Under the pieces are notes generated by a model, which was given only the letters and a program-made list of their open reading frames with translations, did not search any database and was not told the origin of the DNA. The position numbers and the translations under genes are program-made. Below are positions 5,777 through 13,845 of a DNA stretch of 13,907 nt, piece after piece. Location of the stretch: contig DBWG01000109.1 in assembly GCA_002308635.1 (NCBI GenBank), positions 13,652-27,558 on the forward strand, given 5' to 3'. The stretch is from Ruminococcaceae bacterium UBA1244. Lineage in GTDB: Bacteria > Bacillota > Clostridia > Oscillospirales > Acutalibacteraceae. The first letter of the stretch is position 1, and each line of letters opens with the position of its first letter.

Positions 5777-7045
5777 ATGAAAACGATACGCTGTCCGAAA
5801 TGCGGCTCGGACTTTTATTGGAACGAAACTGACAGCGCCGCAAAATGCGTAAGATGCGGAACTGTGTATAAAATGCACCCTCAGGTGCAGCCGGTGCTTA
5901 TGCCGCAGGTCGGGAGAGGAGTGACAGATCTTCTTACCGTGCCGGATGACAGAACTGTCGCCGGACGTCCGATCATAAAAACATATATACCAAAGAACTG
6001 GAGATATCAGTGCGGGATACGTATGGATCGCTTTGACCTTGTAAGCAATCCGATGGTCGCAGGCGTTGAGTTTGCCTCTCCGGACAATTCCGCACATATT
6101 TCCTTTGTAGGAGAGAGCTTCTACAAGCATTTCCAGCCTGACCGGATGACCGCTCATCTCCAGGGCCGTCTTGATGACTTTACCGTGAGCAGAAGCCCGT
6201 CTTTTTTCAGGCTGAAAACCCGGATGAATGCAAGTGAATACTGCGATTCACTTATCCTGAATATGTGTCAGGGACGTATAGCCGTAATAAACGAAAAAGC
6301 TCCCGACAGCAGCGAGCTTTCAAAACAGCAGGATACCGTGAGCAAGCTGCTTTCAAACGGTTTTCTTGATGCGGCTGCTTCATGGGCAGGAAAAACCTAC
6401 CGCATAAATTCACCTGACGGACGGGTACTCAACGCTTATGCGGAGTCACGGGTCATACAGCTCCTGAAATCGACTGTTGTGCCGGCCGTTCAGATGATGC
6501 AGCAGCCCTTCGGTTTCGGGATGCGCATGATGCCTCAGATGGTGAATCAGGAACGCAGGGATATTTTCTGGGACACTCAGTATGAATATGTTCTTATCGC
6601 AGAGAGCAGCGTTTTTGAACGTGCAATGGAGGAGCTTGAAAAAATAAAGAAAACTCTTGACTACCTTCCGGGAATGTATGAAGCCCGTGATGCGGCGCTT
6701 CAGCTTGCAAACAATACCGTGATGGGTATTGCTCAGACAAATTCGGACTCCATGCGGCGGCGCTCACAGATCATTGCCGACAAAGACTCCTATATATCGG
6801 GAGTTCAGCAGCAGATGTTCGCAGACAATGCCGCATCACATGACAGGATCGCAAACAGGAATTCCGAAATGCTCCGTGAAGTCAACACTTACTACGGCAG
6901 CGACAGGATAGTTGAGGCTTCAACAGGGTATGACCATGTCTATCAGAACATACGTAACCCCGATATTTTTGCGGCTCAGGAGGGCAGCGGATTTGAATTC
7001 GGAGTTGATTTTGAAGAACTTAAAAAGACTGACGGAGACTACTGA
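5777..7045 (+). CDS. zinc-ribbon protein of unknown function
   Basis: 422 residues, function not recognised. The N-terminus carries a clear zinc ribbon: C6-P-K-C9-G and C24-V-R-C27-G with 14 residues between the pairs. After a linker (about 31-60), a mixed domain of about 65-220 includes YIPKNWRYQCGIRMDRFDLVSNPMVAGVEFASPD and FVGESFYKHFQPDRM. A Met/Gln/Phe-rich segment (about 236-252, PAVQMMQQPFGFGMRMM) leads to a second, mostly helical part (270-360). The end (380-412, NTYYGSDRIVEASTGYDHVYQNIRNPDIFA) resembles C-termini of other uncharacterised Clostridia proteins, with a conserved-looking YDHV. No signal peptide or membrane helix is seen, so it is probably cytoplasmic. The start is supported by AAGGAGGA at 5763-5770, 6 bases before the ATG. 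The zinc ribbon is certain by motif; any role (nucleic acid or protein binding) would be inference. Confidence 0.88.
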   Translation: MKTIRCPKCGSDFYWNETDSAAKCVRCGTVYKMHPQVQPVLMPQVGRGVTDLLTVPDDRTVAGRPIIKTYIPKNWRYQCGIRMDRFDLVSNPMVAGVEFASPDNSAHISFVGESFYKHFQPDRMTAHLQGRLDDFTVSRSPSFFRLKTRMNASEYCDSLILNMCQGRIAVINEKAPDSSELSKQQDTVSKLLSNGFLDAAASWAGKTYRINSPDGRVLNAYAESRVIQLLKSTVVPAVQMMQQPFGFGMRMMPQMVNQERRDIFWDTQYEYVLIAESSVFERAMEELEKIKKTLDYLPGMYEARDAALQLANNTVMGIAQTNSDSMRRRSQIIADKDSYISGVQQQMFADNAASHDRIANRNSEMLREVNTYYGSDRIVEASTGYDHVYQNIRNPDIFAAQEGSGFEFGVDFEELKKTDGDY

Positions 7046-7083
7046 AAAAACAGGGCTGCGGTGTTTACGGCACCTCAGCCCTG
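7045..7083 (-). terminator. bidirectional terminator between convergent genes
   Basis: CAGGGCTG (7051-7058) pairs with CAGCCCTG (7076-7083), with an inner GGTG/CACC helix. On the minus strand the stem is followed by TTTTTT (7050-7045), a textbook terminator for the P-type ATPase gene. On the plus strand it is followed by TATCTTTATG, a poorer U tract, so it probably ends the zinc-ribbon transcript less tightly. The two stop codons are only 43 bases apart. Confidence 0.88.
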
Positions 7084-7088
7084 TATCT

Positions 7089-10000
7089 TTATGTTATTGT
7101 TTTTTTATAATCCGGATCGAACTTTACGTGTACGATTATCGAACCGGCAATAAACAATCCGGTGCAGATAAGAATGATGATATTGTCCATCATTACAAGA
7201 GGTTCGTCAGGTGAGATGACCGTTCCGGTAATGAACATCGGCGCAACCGTGAGCAGGAAAAGGGTTATTCCGGCAAAGAAACCGGCAGTTACCATCTTCT
7301 TTGTTGGAGATTTCCAGACCTTATAGCCGATAACGCCGATTGCTGCCTGTGATATCGCAATAACAACAAGAAGCGGCGTGAAGGACAGAATGGCATTCGT
7401 GTCTCCGATCTCAAGAGATGCCTTCGTAAGGATGACTGAACCCATAAATGTGAAAACGGTATGGAGCATTATTACAAAGCTTGTGGAGAGCATGAGCCTT
7501 CTGCCGATGCGGAATCCGCTTCTTACGGCAGTTTTTCTGTATTCCTTCTGAGTGTAGTTTTCAACGGCAAAGCGTATCATTATGAACACCGGTATGGCAA
7601 CATACAGGAAAAGCTGGAGAACAAGGAAGTTGTTCTTGTCCGAAAACAGTTCCTGCACGGCATGAGATCTTGACGGATGGAATACCTCCTGTGCAAGACG
7701 TGAATCAAAAACAGTCTGTCCTGCCGCCTCGTCAAAGTCGAGCATATCCGGACCTATGGACTGTCCGCCGATATATGTGCTGGGCACAAGCATCCCAAGG
7801 AACGACGCAACAAATAGGATCGCCACAAGAGAAAAAGCCCGGTACTTGTTGAATGGTATGCACATAGAGAACACAACGACTATTCCCGATACCGACAAAA
7901 GCACCGTCATCATCGGTTTTACATTTGCGTCAGATACAAAAGGCGCATAGCCGAAATATTTCGGTATAGTGTTGAGCAGTATCGGCAGAAGCACCGCACA
8001 GGCGGACAGCACACCTGCTGCTATCGACTGCATGACGATAGTTTTCAGGAAAGAACCTCTGACAGGAGTTCTGCGGGGTTCAAGCGAGATGAAGAATCCG
8101 CCCGTTCCGATAACGGCGGCTTCAAGCAGATAGAGGTTTTCGATAGAGAACCAGAAATGTGCTTTTGCAAGCGGTATGAGTGCCAGTGAAAGAAGGAATA
8201 CGGCTGTTGATTTCATCAGATAGAGAACAGCGGTCTTCTGTATGTTTCCGATGACCCTTCTTCCCTCTCCGACGACCTCTTTCATGTGGCTGAAATCGTT
8301 GTCAAGGAGAACAACATCAGAACAGGATTTTGCAGCTTCTGTCGCCTTTGCAAAGGTTATGGACGAATCCGCACGGCGGAGCGCAAGGATATCGTTTACG
8401 CCGTCGCCCGTCATAGCGACTTTATGTCCTTCTGCCTGTAGAGCTTCTACAAGAGCCTCCTTCTGTTCGGGAGAAACTCGTGCAAAGATAGTATATTCCT
8501 TTGCATACTTCGGGATATCCTCTATCGGGACGCCCGCAAGGGAAATGTATTTGTCGGCGTTTTCGATGCCGCATTTTTTTGCGATAATGCTTACAGTAAG
8601 CGGGTTGTCGCCGGAGATGACCTTTACCTCAACGCCGTTTTCACGGAAGAAGTTCAGCGTATCGGATGCGGTATCACGGATATGGTCTTCGATGGAAATA
8701 AACGCAAGAAGCTCGCCGTCAAGCGTAACCGCAATAACACGGCAGCCGGCTTTTGCCTGCTCGGTGACGTATGACATTCTCTTGTCGTCCTCAGGAAGTA
8801 TATATTCCGGAGCGCCCATTATAAGCTTTTTGCCGTCGCCGTAAATGATGCCTGAATATTTATTTTCGCTTGAAAACGGTATAGTCTCACGGATATCTGC
8901 TTTTTCCGAACCGAAGTGCTGGAATATCGCTTCGAGAGTAGCGTTCCTTTCCTCCACTGAACCCGCAAGCACCCGTATGTGCCGTTCCGCCTCTTCCTTT
9001 GAAACATACAGCTTTGAAGCACATACCTTCATCGTGCCGTCAGTCAGCGTACCGGTCTTGTCAAGGCAGATGACATCAACACGTGAAAGATTTTCGAGAG
9101 AATACAGTTCCTGCACAAGGGTCTTCTTTTTTGTAAGTCCGGCGATAGACACCATCAGTGCAACGGACGTTGTAAGAACAAGTCCGGAAGGTATCATGCC
9201 TATTCCGAACATACCGTCGGTCAGAACGATCAGCGACCAGGATACAGGATCATCCAGCGAAAGCGTCCTGCCGTTCAGCACATCGGGATCATTTCCATGA
9301 ACCGATAATTTATAGCACAGCGTTATGGTAACTACAACAGCCGCAATGCAAAGACCGACTGTAAGTATCTTTATGATCTTCATTATCGAGGTCATAAGCT
9401 CCGACTTATGGCGTGAACCGCTCTTTACTTTTCTTGTAAGCTCTGCGGCGTATGTCTCATCGCCTATTTTTTCGGCTCTGCACCGTGCCGAACCGACCAT
9501 AACCGCCGAACCCGAAAGTATCATATCTCCGGCTGTTTTTCTCACATGATCCGATTCACCGGTCAGCATTGATTCATCAACATACACCTCGCCGGAAAGC
9601 ACTTCAAGATCGGCTGTTGCCTGATCTCCGGCTGCGACCGCCACTATGTCGTCAAGAACTATCTCCGATGCATCAACAACCACCGTTTCGCCGTTTCTTA
9701 TCACACGGCTCTTTGTGCTTGTAACGATACGCAGCTTTTTTATGACCTTCAGGCTCTTGATCTCCTGATACGATCCCATAGCAACGTTCATCAGCGCAGG
9801 TATCAGGAACACGAATTTTGAAAATCCGTAATCGGAATTTACGATATCCTGCCGCCCGATGATATTCAGGAAGATGATGAACCCTATAAAGACGGACGCT
9901 ATTGTCAGAAGCACAATATTAAAAAATGTAAACAGGTTGCCGGCAACGATCTTAATGTTGCTTTTTTCATAAGGGTCTGTGGCCTGATTCACATAGCCCT

Positions 10001-10097
10001 TATTTATCCTTTCTTCAACGGCTTCCGCAGAAAGTCCGGCATCAGGCGCTGCCTTTATCCGCTCTATCGGAAGCTTTTTATCTTTATTTTTTTTCAT
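7089..10097 (-). CDS. P-type cation-transporting ATPase, CtpE-like, with extended C-terminus
   Basis: A 1002-residue membrane pump using ATP via an aspartyl-phosphate. Order: two membrane helices (about 54-80, 91-109); actuator domain with TGES (179-182); helices about 240-262 and 285-320 carrying PSGL (303-306); phosphorylation motif DKTGTLT (D346); nucleotide domain with FSSENKYSG and MGAPE (427-431); hinge TGDGVND (563-569). The context around PSGL (GMIPSGLVLTTSVAL ... LVQELYSLENLSRVD) resembles the CtpE-type ATPases of Actinobacteria and Firmicutes; mycobacterial CtpE has been linked to calcium uptake. Here the PEGL glutamate is serine, and GAPE lacks the preceding lysine. CtpE-type pumps are about 780-800 residues; this one has a roughly 50-residue outside loop (774-822) and about four extra helices after 860. 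The ATG has AAGGAG 7 bases upstream (10110-10105). Substrate is uncertain. Confidence 0.93.
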   Translation of the reverse strand: MKKNKDKKLPIERIKAAPDAGLSAEAVEERINKGYVNQATDPYEKSNIKIVAGNLFTFFNIVLLTIASVFIGFIIFLNIIGRQDIVNSDYGFSKFVFLIPALMNVAMGSYQEIKSLKVIKKLRIVTSTKSRVIRNGETVVVDASEIVLDDIVAVAAGDQATADLEVLSGEVYVDESMLTGESDHVRKTAGDMILSGSAVMVGSARCRAEKIGDETYAAELTRKVKSGSRHKSELMTSIMKIIKILTVGLCIAAVVVTITLCYKLSVHGNDPDVLNGRTLSLDDPVSWSLIVLTDGMFGIGMIPSGLVLTTSVALMVSIAGLTKKKTLVQELYSLENLSRVDVICLDKTGTLTDGTMKVCASKLYVSKEEAERHIRVLAGSVEERNATLEAIFQHFGSEKADIRETIPFSSENKYSGIIYGDGKKLIMGAPEYILPEDDKRMSYVTEQAKAGCRVIAVTLDGELLAFISIEDHIRDTASDTLNFFRENGVEVKVISGDNPLTVSIIAKKCGIENADKYISLAGVPIEDIPKYAKEYTIFARVSPEQKEALVEALQAEGHKVAMTGDGVNDILALRRADSSITFAKATEAAKSCSDVVLLDNDFSHMKEVVGEGRRVIGNIQKTAVLYLMKSTAVFLLSLALIPLAKAHFWFSIENLYLLEAAVIGTGGFFISLEPRRTPVRGSFLKTIVMQSIAAGVLSACAVLLPILLNTIPKYFGYAPFVSDANVKPMMTVLLSVSGIVVVFSMCIPFNKYRAFSLVAILFVASFLGMLVPSTYIGGQSIGPDMLDFDEAAGQTVFDSRLAQEVFHPSRSHAVQELFSDKNNFLVLQLFLYVAIPVFIMIRFAVENYTQKEYRKTAVRSGFRIGRRLMLSTSFVIMLHTVFTFMGSVILTKASLEIGDTNAILSFTPLLVVIAISQAAIGVIGYKVWKSPTKKMVTAGFFAGITLFLLTVAPMFITGTVISPDEPLVMMDNIIILICTGLFIAGSIIVHVKFDPDYKKTIT

Positions 10098-10189
10098 TTA
10101 ACTTCTCCTTACCGTCACTGATAAACAAAACGTTCACATTGGCAGTGAATGTTTCCCGACCTGCCATCAAATACAATAATACTGATATC

Positions 10190-10218
10190 ATACTATCATA
10201 TTTACCGCAATTTTTCAA
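10190..10218 (-). promoter_or_regulatory. promoter of the P-type ATPase gene
   Basis: The minus strand reads TTGAAA (10218-10213), 17 bases, TAGTAT (10195-10190), with TG one base before the -10 (extended -10). The start near 10183 leaves an 86-base leader. That leader holds weak inverted repeats (TGGCAG/CTGCCA with a 15-base loop; TTCAC/GTGAA) but no riboswitch I can recognise. Confidence 0.6.
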
Positions 10219-10265
10219 GAAAAATTCCACTTTATGCTGTTTTTTTGATAATTTCACCAAAGAGT

Positions 10266-10297
10266 AAAAAAATTGTCCCCGCCCAATGGCAGGGACA
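10266..10297 (-). terminator. Rho-independent terminator of the serine hydrolase gene
   Basis: On the minus strand TGTCCCTGCC (10297-10288) pairs with GGCGGGGACA (10283-10274), a 10-bp stem with one U-G and an ATTG loop, followed by ATTTTTTTA (10273-10265). It lies 11 bases after the stop codon and isolates this gene from the ATPase promoter downstream. Confidence 0.93.
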
Positions 10298-10308
10298 GAA
10301 AAATCCGG

Positions 10309-11430
10309 TCATTTTGTCATTTCATCAGACAATTCAAGGAGAAGCTTTTCCGCCGTCGAAAGGCCGATAACATCCGTTGCAAGGAATATCTGTACATCGC
10401 TTTTGGTATTTATGTAGTCGTATGCGATATATCCACCCTGCAGTTGTCCTGAATGTCCGATACCGCCGTTGATATTCAGAAAAAACGCATAGCCGTAGTG
10501 GTAGCCGTTCTGAGATGAATAGTCAACACACATTTCATCAAAGCTTTTCTGGGATATCACCTTTCCTCCCGAAAGCCCCTTCATCCACTTTGCCATATCC
10601 GGACCGTTGGAAACTATATCCCCTGCTCCGGTGATAATACCGAGCCTGCTTTCTTTTATATCATACGAAGCACCCTTGCTCCATTCGGGATGACTGTCCA
10701 GCTCACACAGAAATCCTGTGTTATCCATTCCCAAGGGCTTGAAAATATTTTCTCTCACGTAGTCCCTGTAATTCTGTCCGGAAACTTTCTCGATGATACA
10801 GCTCAGAAGATAATAGTTGCTGTTGCTGTAGCTGTAGCCGCTGTCCGGTTCAAAATCAAGGGGCTTGCTGAACATCCATTTGAGTGTCTGCTCCCTGTTT
10901 TCCGCCTCTGTCTTGTCCGGAGAAACATATTCCTTTTCAAGCTCATTCGTATAGTTTGGTATGCCCGAACGCATCGAGAGCATATTTTTCAGGGTTATTT
11001 TACTGCCTTGTTCATACTCCGGATAATATTTGTCCAGAGTATCGTCAAGACTGAGCTTTCCGGCATCACGCAGTTTCAGTACCGCCGCCGCACAGAACTG
11101 CTTTGAAACAGATGCGATCGGCACAGGAGTATCAATGGCCAATGGTTCTCCGCTGTCGAGAGTGCCCTCACAGTATGAAAGGACGACCTCTCCGTTCTTT
11201 ACTGCATAGGCAGTTCCCTCATAGCCGTAATCTTCGATGATCTTCTGCGGTCCGGAAAGCTCCTTATCATTCAGAGATGCCTCCTCTGAAACAGCCGCTG
11301 TCACAGATGTCTGCGGCACAGCAGAGGACTGCTGTTTTTCGTCATCCTGACTGTTTTTACTGCAGCCTGTCAGCGCTGCGGATGAACACAAAATAAGCGC
11401 ACTGAGAATGATTGCTGTATGTTTTTTCAC
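10309..11430 (-). CDS. lipoprotein serine hydrolase (beta-lactamase/PBP4*-type)
   Basis: 373 residues, GTG start, exported as a lipoprotein: signal peptide 1-22 with lipobox LTGC (C23), then a Ser/Thr/Gln-rich spacer to about residue 58. The rest is a class C-like serine hydrolase domain (PF00144). It has SxxK at S107-V-S-K110 in PIASVSKQFCAAAVLKL, YxN at Y201-S-N203 in SGYSYSNSNY, and HSG (326-328) in GGIGHSGQLQGG in place of the KTG box. MLSMRSGIPNY and IFKPLGMDNTGF are typical family landmarks. All catalytic residues are present. Known members include D-alanyl-D-alanine carboxypeptidases, D-amino-acid amidases and esterases; HSG rather than KTG makes a true beta-lactamase less likely. AGGAGG (11443-11438) is 7 bases before the GTG, and no nearby ATG is better placed. 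It is monocistronic with its own promoter and terminator. Confidence 0.92.
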   Translation of the reverse strand: MKKHTAIILSALILCSSAALTGCSKNSQDDEKQQSSAVPQTSVTAAVSEEASLNDKELSGPQKIIEDYGYEGTAYAVKNGEVVLSYCEGTLDSGEPLAIDTPVPIASVSKQFCAAAVLKLRDAGKLSLDDTLDKYYPEYEQGSKITLKNMLSMRSGIPNYTNELEKEYVSPDKTEAENREQTLKWMFSKPLDFEPDSGYSYSNSNYYLLSCIIEKVSGQNYRDYVRENIFKPLGMDNTGFLCELDSHPEWSKGASYDIKESRLGIITGAGDIVSNGPDMAKWMKGLSGGKVISQKSFDEMCVDYSSQNGYHYGYAFFLNINGGIGHSGQLQGGYIAYDYINTKSDVQIFLATDVIGLSTAEKLLLELSDEMTK

Positions 11431-11456
11431 TGTAATACCTCCTGACGTTCAGATAT

Positions 11457-11471
11457 TTATTGCTGCAATAA
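11457..11471. promoter_or_regulatory. operator-like palindrome at the serine hydrolase start site
   Basis: TTATTGC-T-GCAATAA is a perfect 7+7 inverted repeat around a central base. It abuts the -10 element at 11471-11476, so its centre (11464) falls on the predicted transcription start. The position suits a repressor site; it could instead form a small hairpin at the 5' end of the mRNA. Confidence 0.5.
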
Positions 11472-11499
11472 TTATAAAACAATGATGCACAAAAATCAA
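11471..11499 (-). promoter_or_regulatory. sigma-A promoter of the serine hydrolase gene
   Basis: On the minus strand TTGATT (11499-11494), 17 bases, TATAAT (11476-11471). The start near 11464 gives a leader of about 34 bases. It is divergent from the thrS T-box promoter, with 41 bases between the two -35 boxes. Confidence 0.8.
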
Positions 11500-11540
11500 T
11501 CCTGAAAAACCGCAGCCAAAAATATTCAAAGTCTTGGGGG

Positions 11541-11569
11541 TTGACAAGTCGGAGCTTTCGTGATATGAT
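11541..11569 (+). promoter_or_regulatory. sigma-A promoter of the T-box/thrS transcript
   Basis: TTGACA (11541-11546), 17 bases, TATGAT (11564-11569), with TG one base before the -10. This is one of the strongest promoters in the window, as expected where control acts by transcript termination. The start is near 11576. Confidence 0.85.
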
Positions 11570-11575
11570 GATGAC

Positions 11576-11850
11576 ACAAATACAGAAACTGCATTGAAAA
11601 GGATCCGAATTTCATCAGCATACAGACAGAGAACGGCGGTCATCGGCTGTAAGCCGCCTATGTATGAGAAATGAGGCACCGCCTTGGAGCTTTGCGGCGA
11701 AAGAATTTTCATAAGCCGCAGCGTATGCCTGCGTTAAGGGCAAAGAGTATTTACTCGCAGAGAACGGATATTCCGTTGAAGCAGGGTGGAACCGTGGAGC
11801 TTATGCCCCGCCCCTGAGCTGTTTTATACAGCTTTGGGACGGGGCTTTTT
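11576..11850 (+). promoter_or_regulatory. T-box riboswitch leader for thrS (tRNA-Thr sensing)
   Basis: The leader of thrS senses uncharged tRNA-Thr and allows read-through into the gene. Its signature is the T-box sequence AGGGTGGAACCG at 11783-11794. A stem III hairpin AACGGA-TAT-TCCGTT (11763-11777) sits just upstream. In Stem I, an apical GGCGG/CCGCC helix (about 11634-11658) and CATAC/GTATG flank the arm, and AAGG (11599-11602) can close with CCTT (11682-11685). The best specifier is ACC (11678-11680) on the 3' side of Stem I, read by tRNA-Thr(GGU). The TGGA (11787-11790) of the T-box would pair with a tRNA acceptor having a U discriminator, as in many Gram-positive tRNA-Thr. A GCGGC/GCCGC helix and a CTGCG/CGCAG helix occupy the Stem II region. 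The class call is secure; the exact Stem I pairing was worked out by hand. Confidence 0.93.
11805..11850 (+). terminator. conditional terminator of the T-box leader
   Basis: GCCCCG (11805-11810) pairs with CGGGGC (11840-11845). The stem continues through CCC/GGG and AGCTGT/ACAGCT (to a TTTAT loop), interrupted by one C-A and one T-T mismatch, and is followed by TTTTT (11846-11850). Its 5' arm supplies the C-rich strand that the antiterminator needs to pair with the T-box, so the two folds exclude each other. Confidence 0.9.
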
Positions 11851-11898
11851 GGTGCAGAAACAAACGGCATCAATGCCAGAATATAAGGAGGAATAATT

Positions 11899-13845
11899 AT
11901 GGTAAAGGTTGAACTCAGAGACAATGTTGTAAAGGAATTTGAAAACGGAACAACTGTTGCGGACATCGCAAAAAGTCTCGGCGCAGGACTTTATAAGGCT
12001 GCCTGTGCCGCAAGGATAGACGGCGAGACCTGCGATCTCAGAACGCCCGTAGAAAAAGACTGCAAAGTTGAGATACTCACTTTTGACGATACGGAAGGCA
12101 AAAAGGCGTTCTGGCACACAACCTCTCACGTCCTTGCTCAGGCTGTAAAAAGACTTTTCCCGAATGCAAAGTTTGCTATCGGCCCCGCTATCGACAGCGG
12201 ATTCTACTATGACTTTGACGTAGAAAAAGCCTTTTCTCCCGATGACCTCGAAAAGATCACGGCTGAAATGAAAAAGATCGTAAAAGAAAACCTTGATGTT
12301 GAAAGATTCATGCTCCAGCCCGATGAAGCAGTAAAACTCCTCGAAGATATGGGCGAGCCTTACAAAGTAGAGCTTTGCAAGGAACATTCCGACAAGGGCG
12401 AACCCATCAGCTTCTACAAGCAGGGCGAATTTACAGACCTCTGCGCAGGTCCTCACCTGATGAATGTCGGCGGCATCAAGGCAATAAAGCTCACAGCCTG
12501 CACGGGCGCATACTGGAGAGGCGATTCAAAGAATAATCAGCTCTGCCGTGTTTACGGTGTATCGTTCCCGAAGGCTTCACAGCTTGAAGAACACCTCAAA
12601 ATGCTCGAAGAAGCAAAGCTTCGTGACCACAACAAGATCGGACGTGAGCTTGAATACTTTACTACTGTCGATTATGTCGGTCAGGGACTTCCCGTTCTTC
12701 TGCCGAAGGGCGCAAGAGTAATACAGCTTCTCCAGAGATGGGTCGAGGACGTTGAACAGTCAAAGGGCTGTCAGCTCACAAAAACTCCCCTCTTTGCAAA
12801 AAGAGAGCTTTATAAAATCTCCGGCCACTGGGATCATTATCTTGACGGTATGTTCGTTATGGGCGACCCCAATGACGAAACAAAGGAATGTTTTGCGCTG
12901 CGTCCCATGACCTGCCCGTTCCAGTATCAGGTATATCTCAACAAGCAGCGTTCATACCGTGACCTGCCCATGAGACTGACAGAGACTTCTACGCTTTTCA
13001 GAAATGAAGCATCCGGCGAAATGCACGGACTTATCAGAGTAAGACAGTTCACGATCTCCGAAGGTCACTATATCCTTCGTCCCGATCAGCTCGAACAGGA
13101 ATTCAGGGGCTGTCTTGAACTTGCAAAATACTTCCTTGATACAGTCGGACTTTTAGAGGACTGCTCTTTCCGTTTCTCACAGTGGGATCCCAAAAACCCC
13201 AACAACAAATATGAAGGTACTCCCGAACAGTGGGAAGAAGCTCAGGCTGTTATGAAGAAGATACTCGACAACATCGGTCTGAAATATGAAGTCGGCATTG
13301 ACGAGGCTGCATTCTATGGTCCGAAGCTTGACATCCAGTATAAAAACGTTTTCGGCAAGGAAGACACTATCGTTACGATCCAGATAGATATGCTTCTTGC
13401 AGAGAAGTTCGGTATGTACTATATCGACAGCGACGGTCAGAAGAAGCTGCCGTATATCATTCACAGAACGTCACTCGGCTGTTTTGAGAGAACACTTGCA
13501 TATATGCTTGAGCATTTTGCAGGCGCACTTCCGATGTGGCTCAGCCCCGAACAGGTTCGTGTACTTCCTATCAGCGAAACGCTTGCTGACAAGGCAAAGG
13601 AGATCGAATCCGCACTTACTGCCGCAGGTATAAGAGTAACGACAGACCTGAGAAGCGAAAAGATCGGCTACAAGATCAGAGAAGCACAGCTTGAAAAAGT
13701 CCCGTATATGCTTGTAATCGGAAACAAGGAAGCCGAGAACGGCACAGTTTCGGTACGTTCAAGAAAGCAGGCAGACATGGGCGCAATGCCGCTTGATGAT
13801 TTCATCAGTATGGCATTGAAGGAGATCGCAACAAAAGCAAAGTAA
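11899..13845 (+). CDS. thrS: threonyl-tRNA synthetase
   Basis: 648 residues, the usual length, class II synthetase attaching threonine to tRNA-Thr in the cytoplasm. Order: TGS domain (1-62); editing domain with HTTSH (H73, H77) and CAGPH (C182, H186), the set that removes mischarged serine; catalytic core with motif 1 region (ISGHWDHYLDGMF, 307-319), motif 2 (LTETSTLFRNEASGEMHGLIRVRQFT, R368), and motif 3 around HRTSLGCFER (R531); anticodon-binding domain (about 545-648). The zinc ligands are C339 (MTCP), H390 (SEGH) and H522 (IIHR), all present. The usual DDAHIF around the second ligand reads SEGHYI here, and GSLERF reads GCFERT, so it is a diverged ThrRS subtype of the kind seen in Clostridia. 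AAGGAGGA (11885-11892) is 6 bases before the ATG. It is controlled by the T-box immediately upstream. Confidence 0.98.
   Translation: MVKVELRDNVVKEFENGTTVADIAKSLGAGLYKAACAARIDGETCDLRTPVEKDCKVEILTFDDTEGKKAFWHTTSHVLAQAVKRLFPNAKFAIGPAIDSGFYYDFDVEKAFSPDDLEKITAEMKKIVKENLDVERFMLQPDEAVKLLEDMGEPYKVELCKEHSDKGEPISFYKQGEFTDLCAGPHLMNVGGIKAIKLTACTGAYWRGDSKNNQLCRVYGVSFPKASQLEEHLKMLEEAKLRDHNKIGRELEYFTTVDYVGQGLPVLLPKGARVIQLLQRWVEDVEQSKGCQLTKTPLFAKRELYKISGHWDHYLDGMFVMGDPNDETKECFALRPMTCPFQYQVYLNKQRSYRDLPMRLTETSTLFRNEASGEMHGLIRVRQFTISEGHYILRPDQLEQEFRGCLELAKYFLDTVGLLEDCSFRFSQWDPKNPNNKYEGTPEQWEEAQAVMKKILDNIGLKYEVGIDEAAFYGPKLDIQYKNVFGKEDTIVTIQIDMLLAEKFGMYYIDSDGQKKLPYIIHRTSLGCFERTLAYMLEHFAGALPMWLSPEQVRVLPISETLADKAKEIESALTAAGIRVTTDLRSEKIGYKIREAQLEKVPYMLVIGNKEAENGTVSVRSRKQADMGAMPLDDFISMALKEIATKAK

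Noticed and set aside
5561..6157. 198-codon open frame on the minus strand
   Set aside because: It crosses a strong terminator and runs antisense to two well-supported genes; its composition is Cys/His-rich and unlike its neighbours.
8242..8844. 200-codon open frame on the plus strand
   Set aside because: It lies wholly antisense to the conserved nucleotide-binding domain of the P-type ATPase, has no ribosome binding site and encodes a Ser-rich composition typical of reverse-strand shadows.
10098..10189. A possible metal-sensing riboswitch in the ATPase leader
   Set aside because: Only short inverted repeats with long loops are present and no known riboswitch core was recognised; no terminator or sequestering hairpin is formed.
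11449..11712. 87-codon minus-strand frame over the T-box leader
   Set aside because: The region is explained by the T-box RNA and a divergent promoter; there is no ribosome binding site for the frame.
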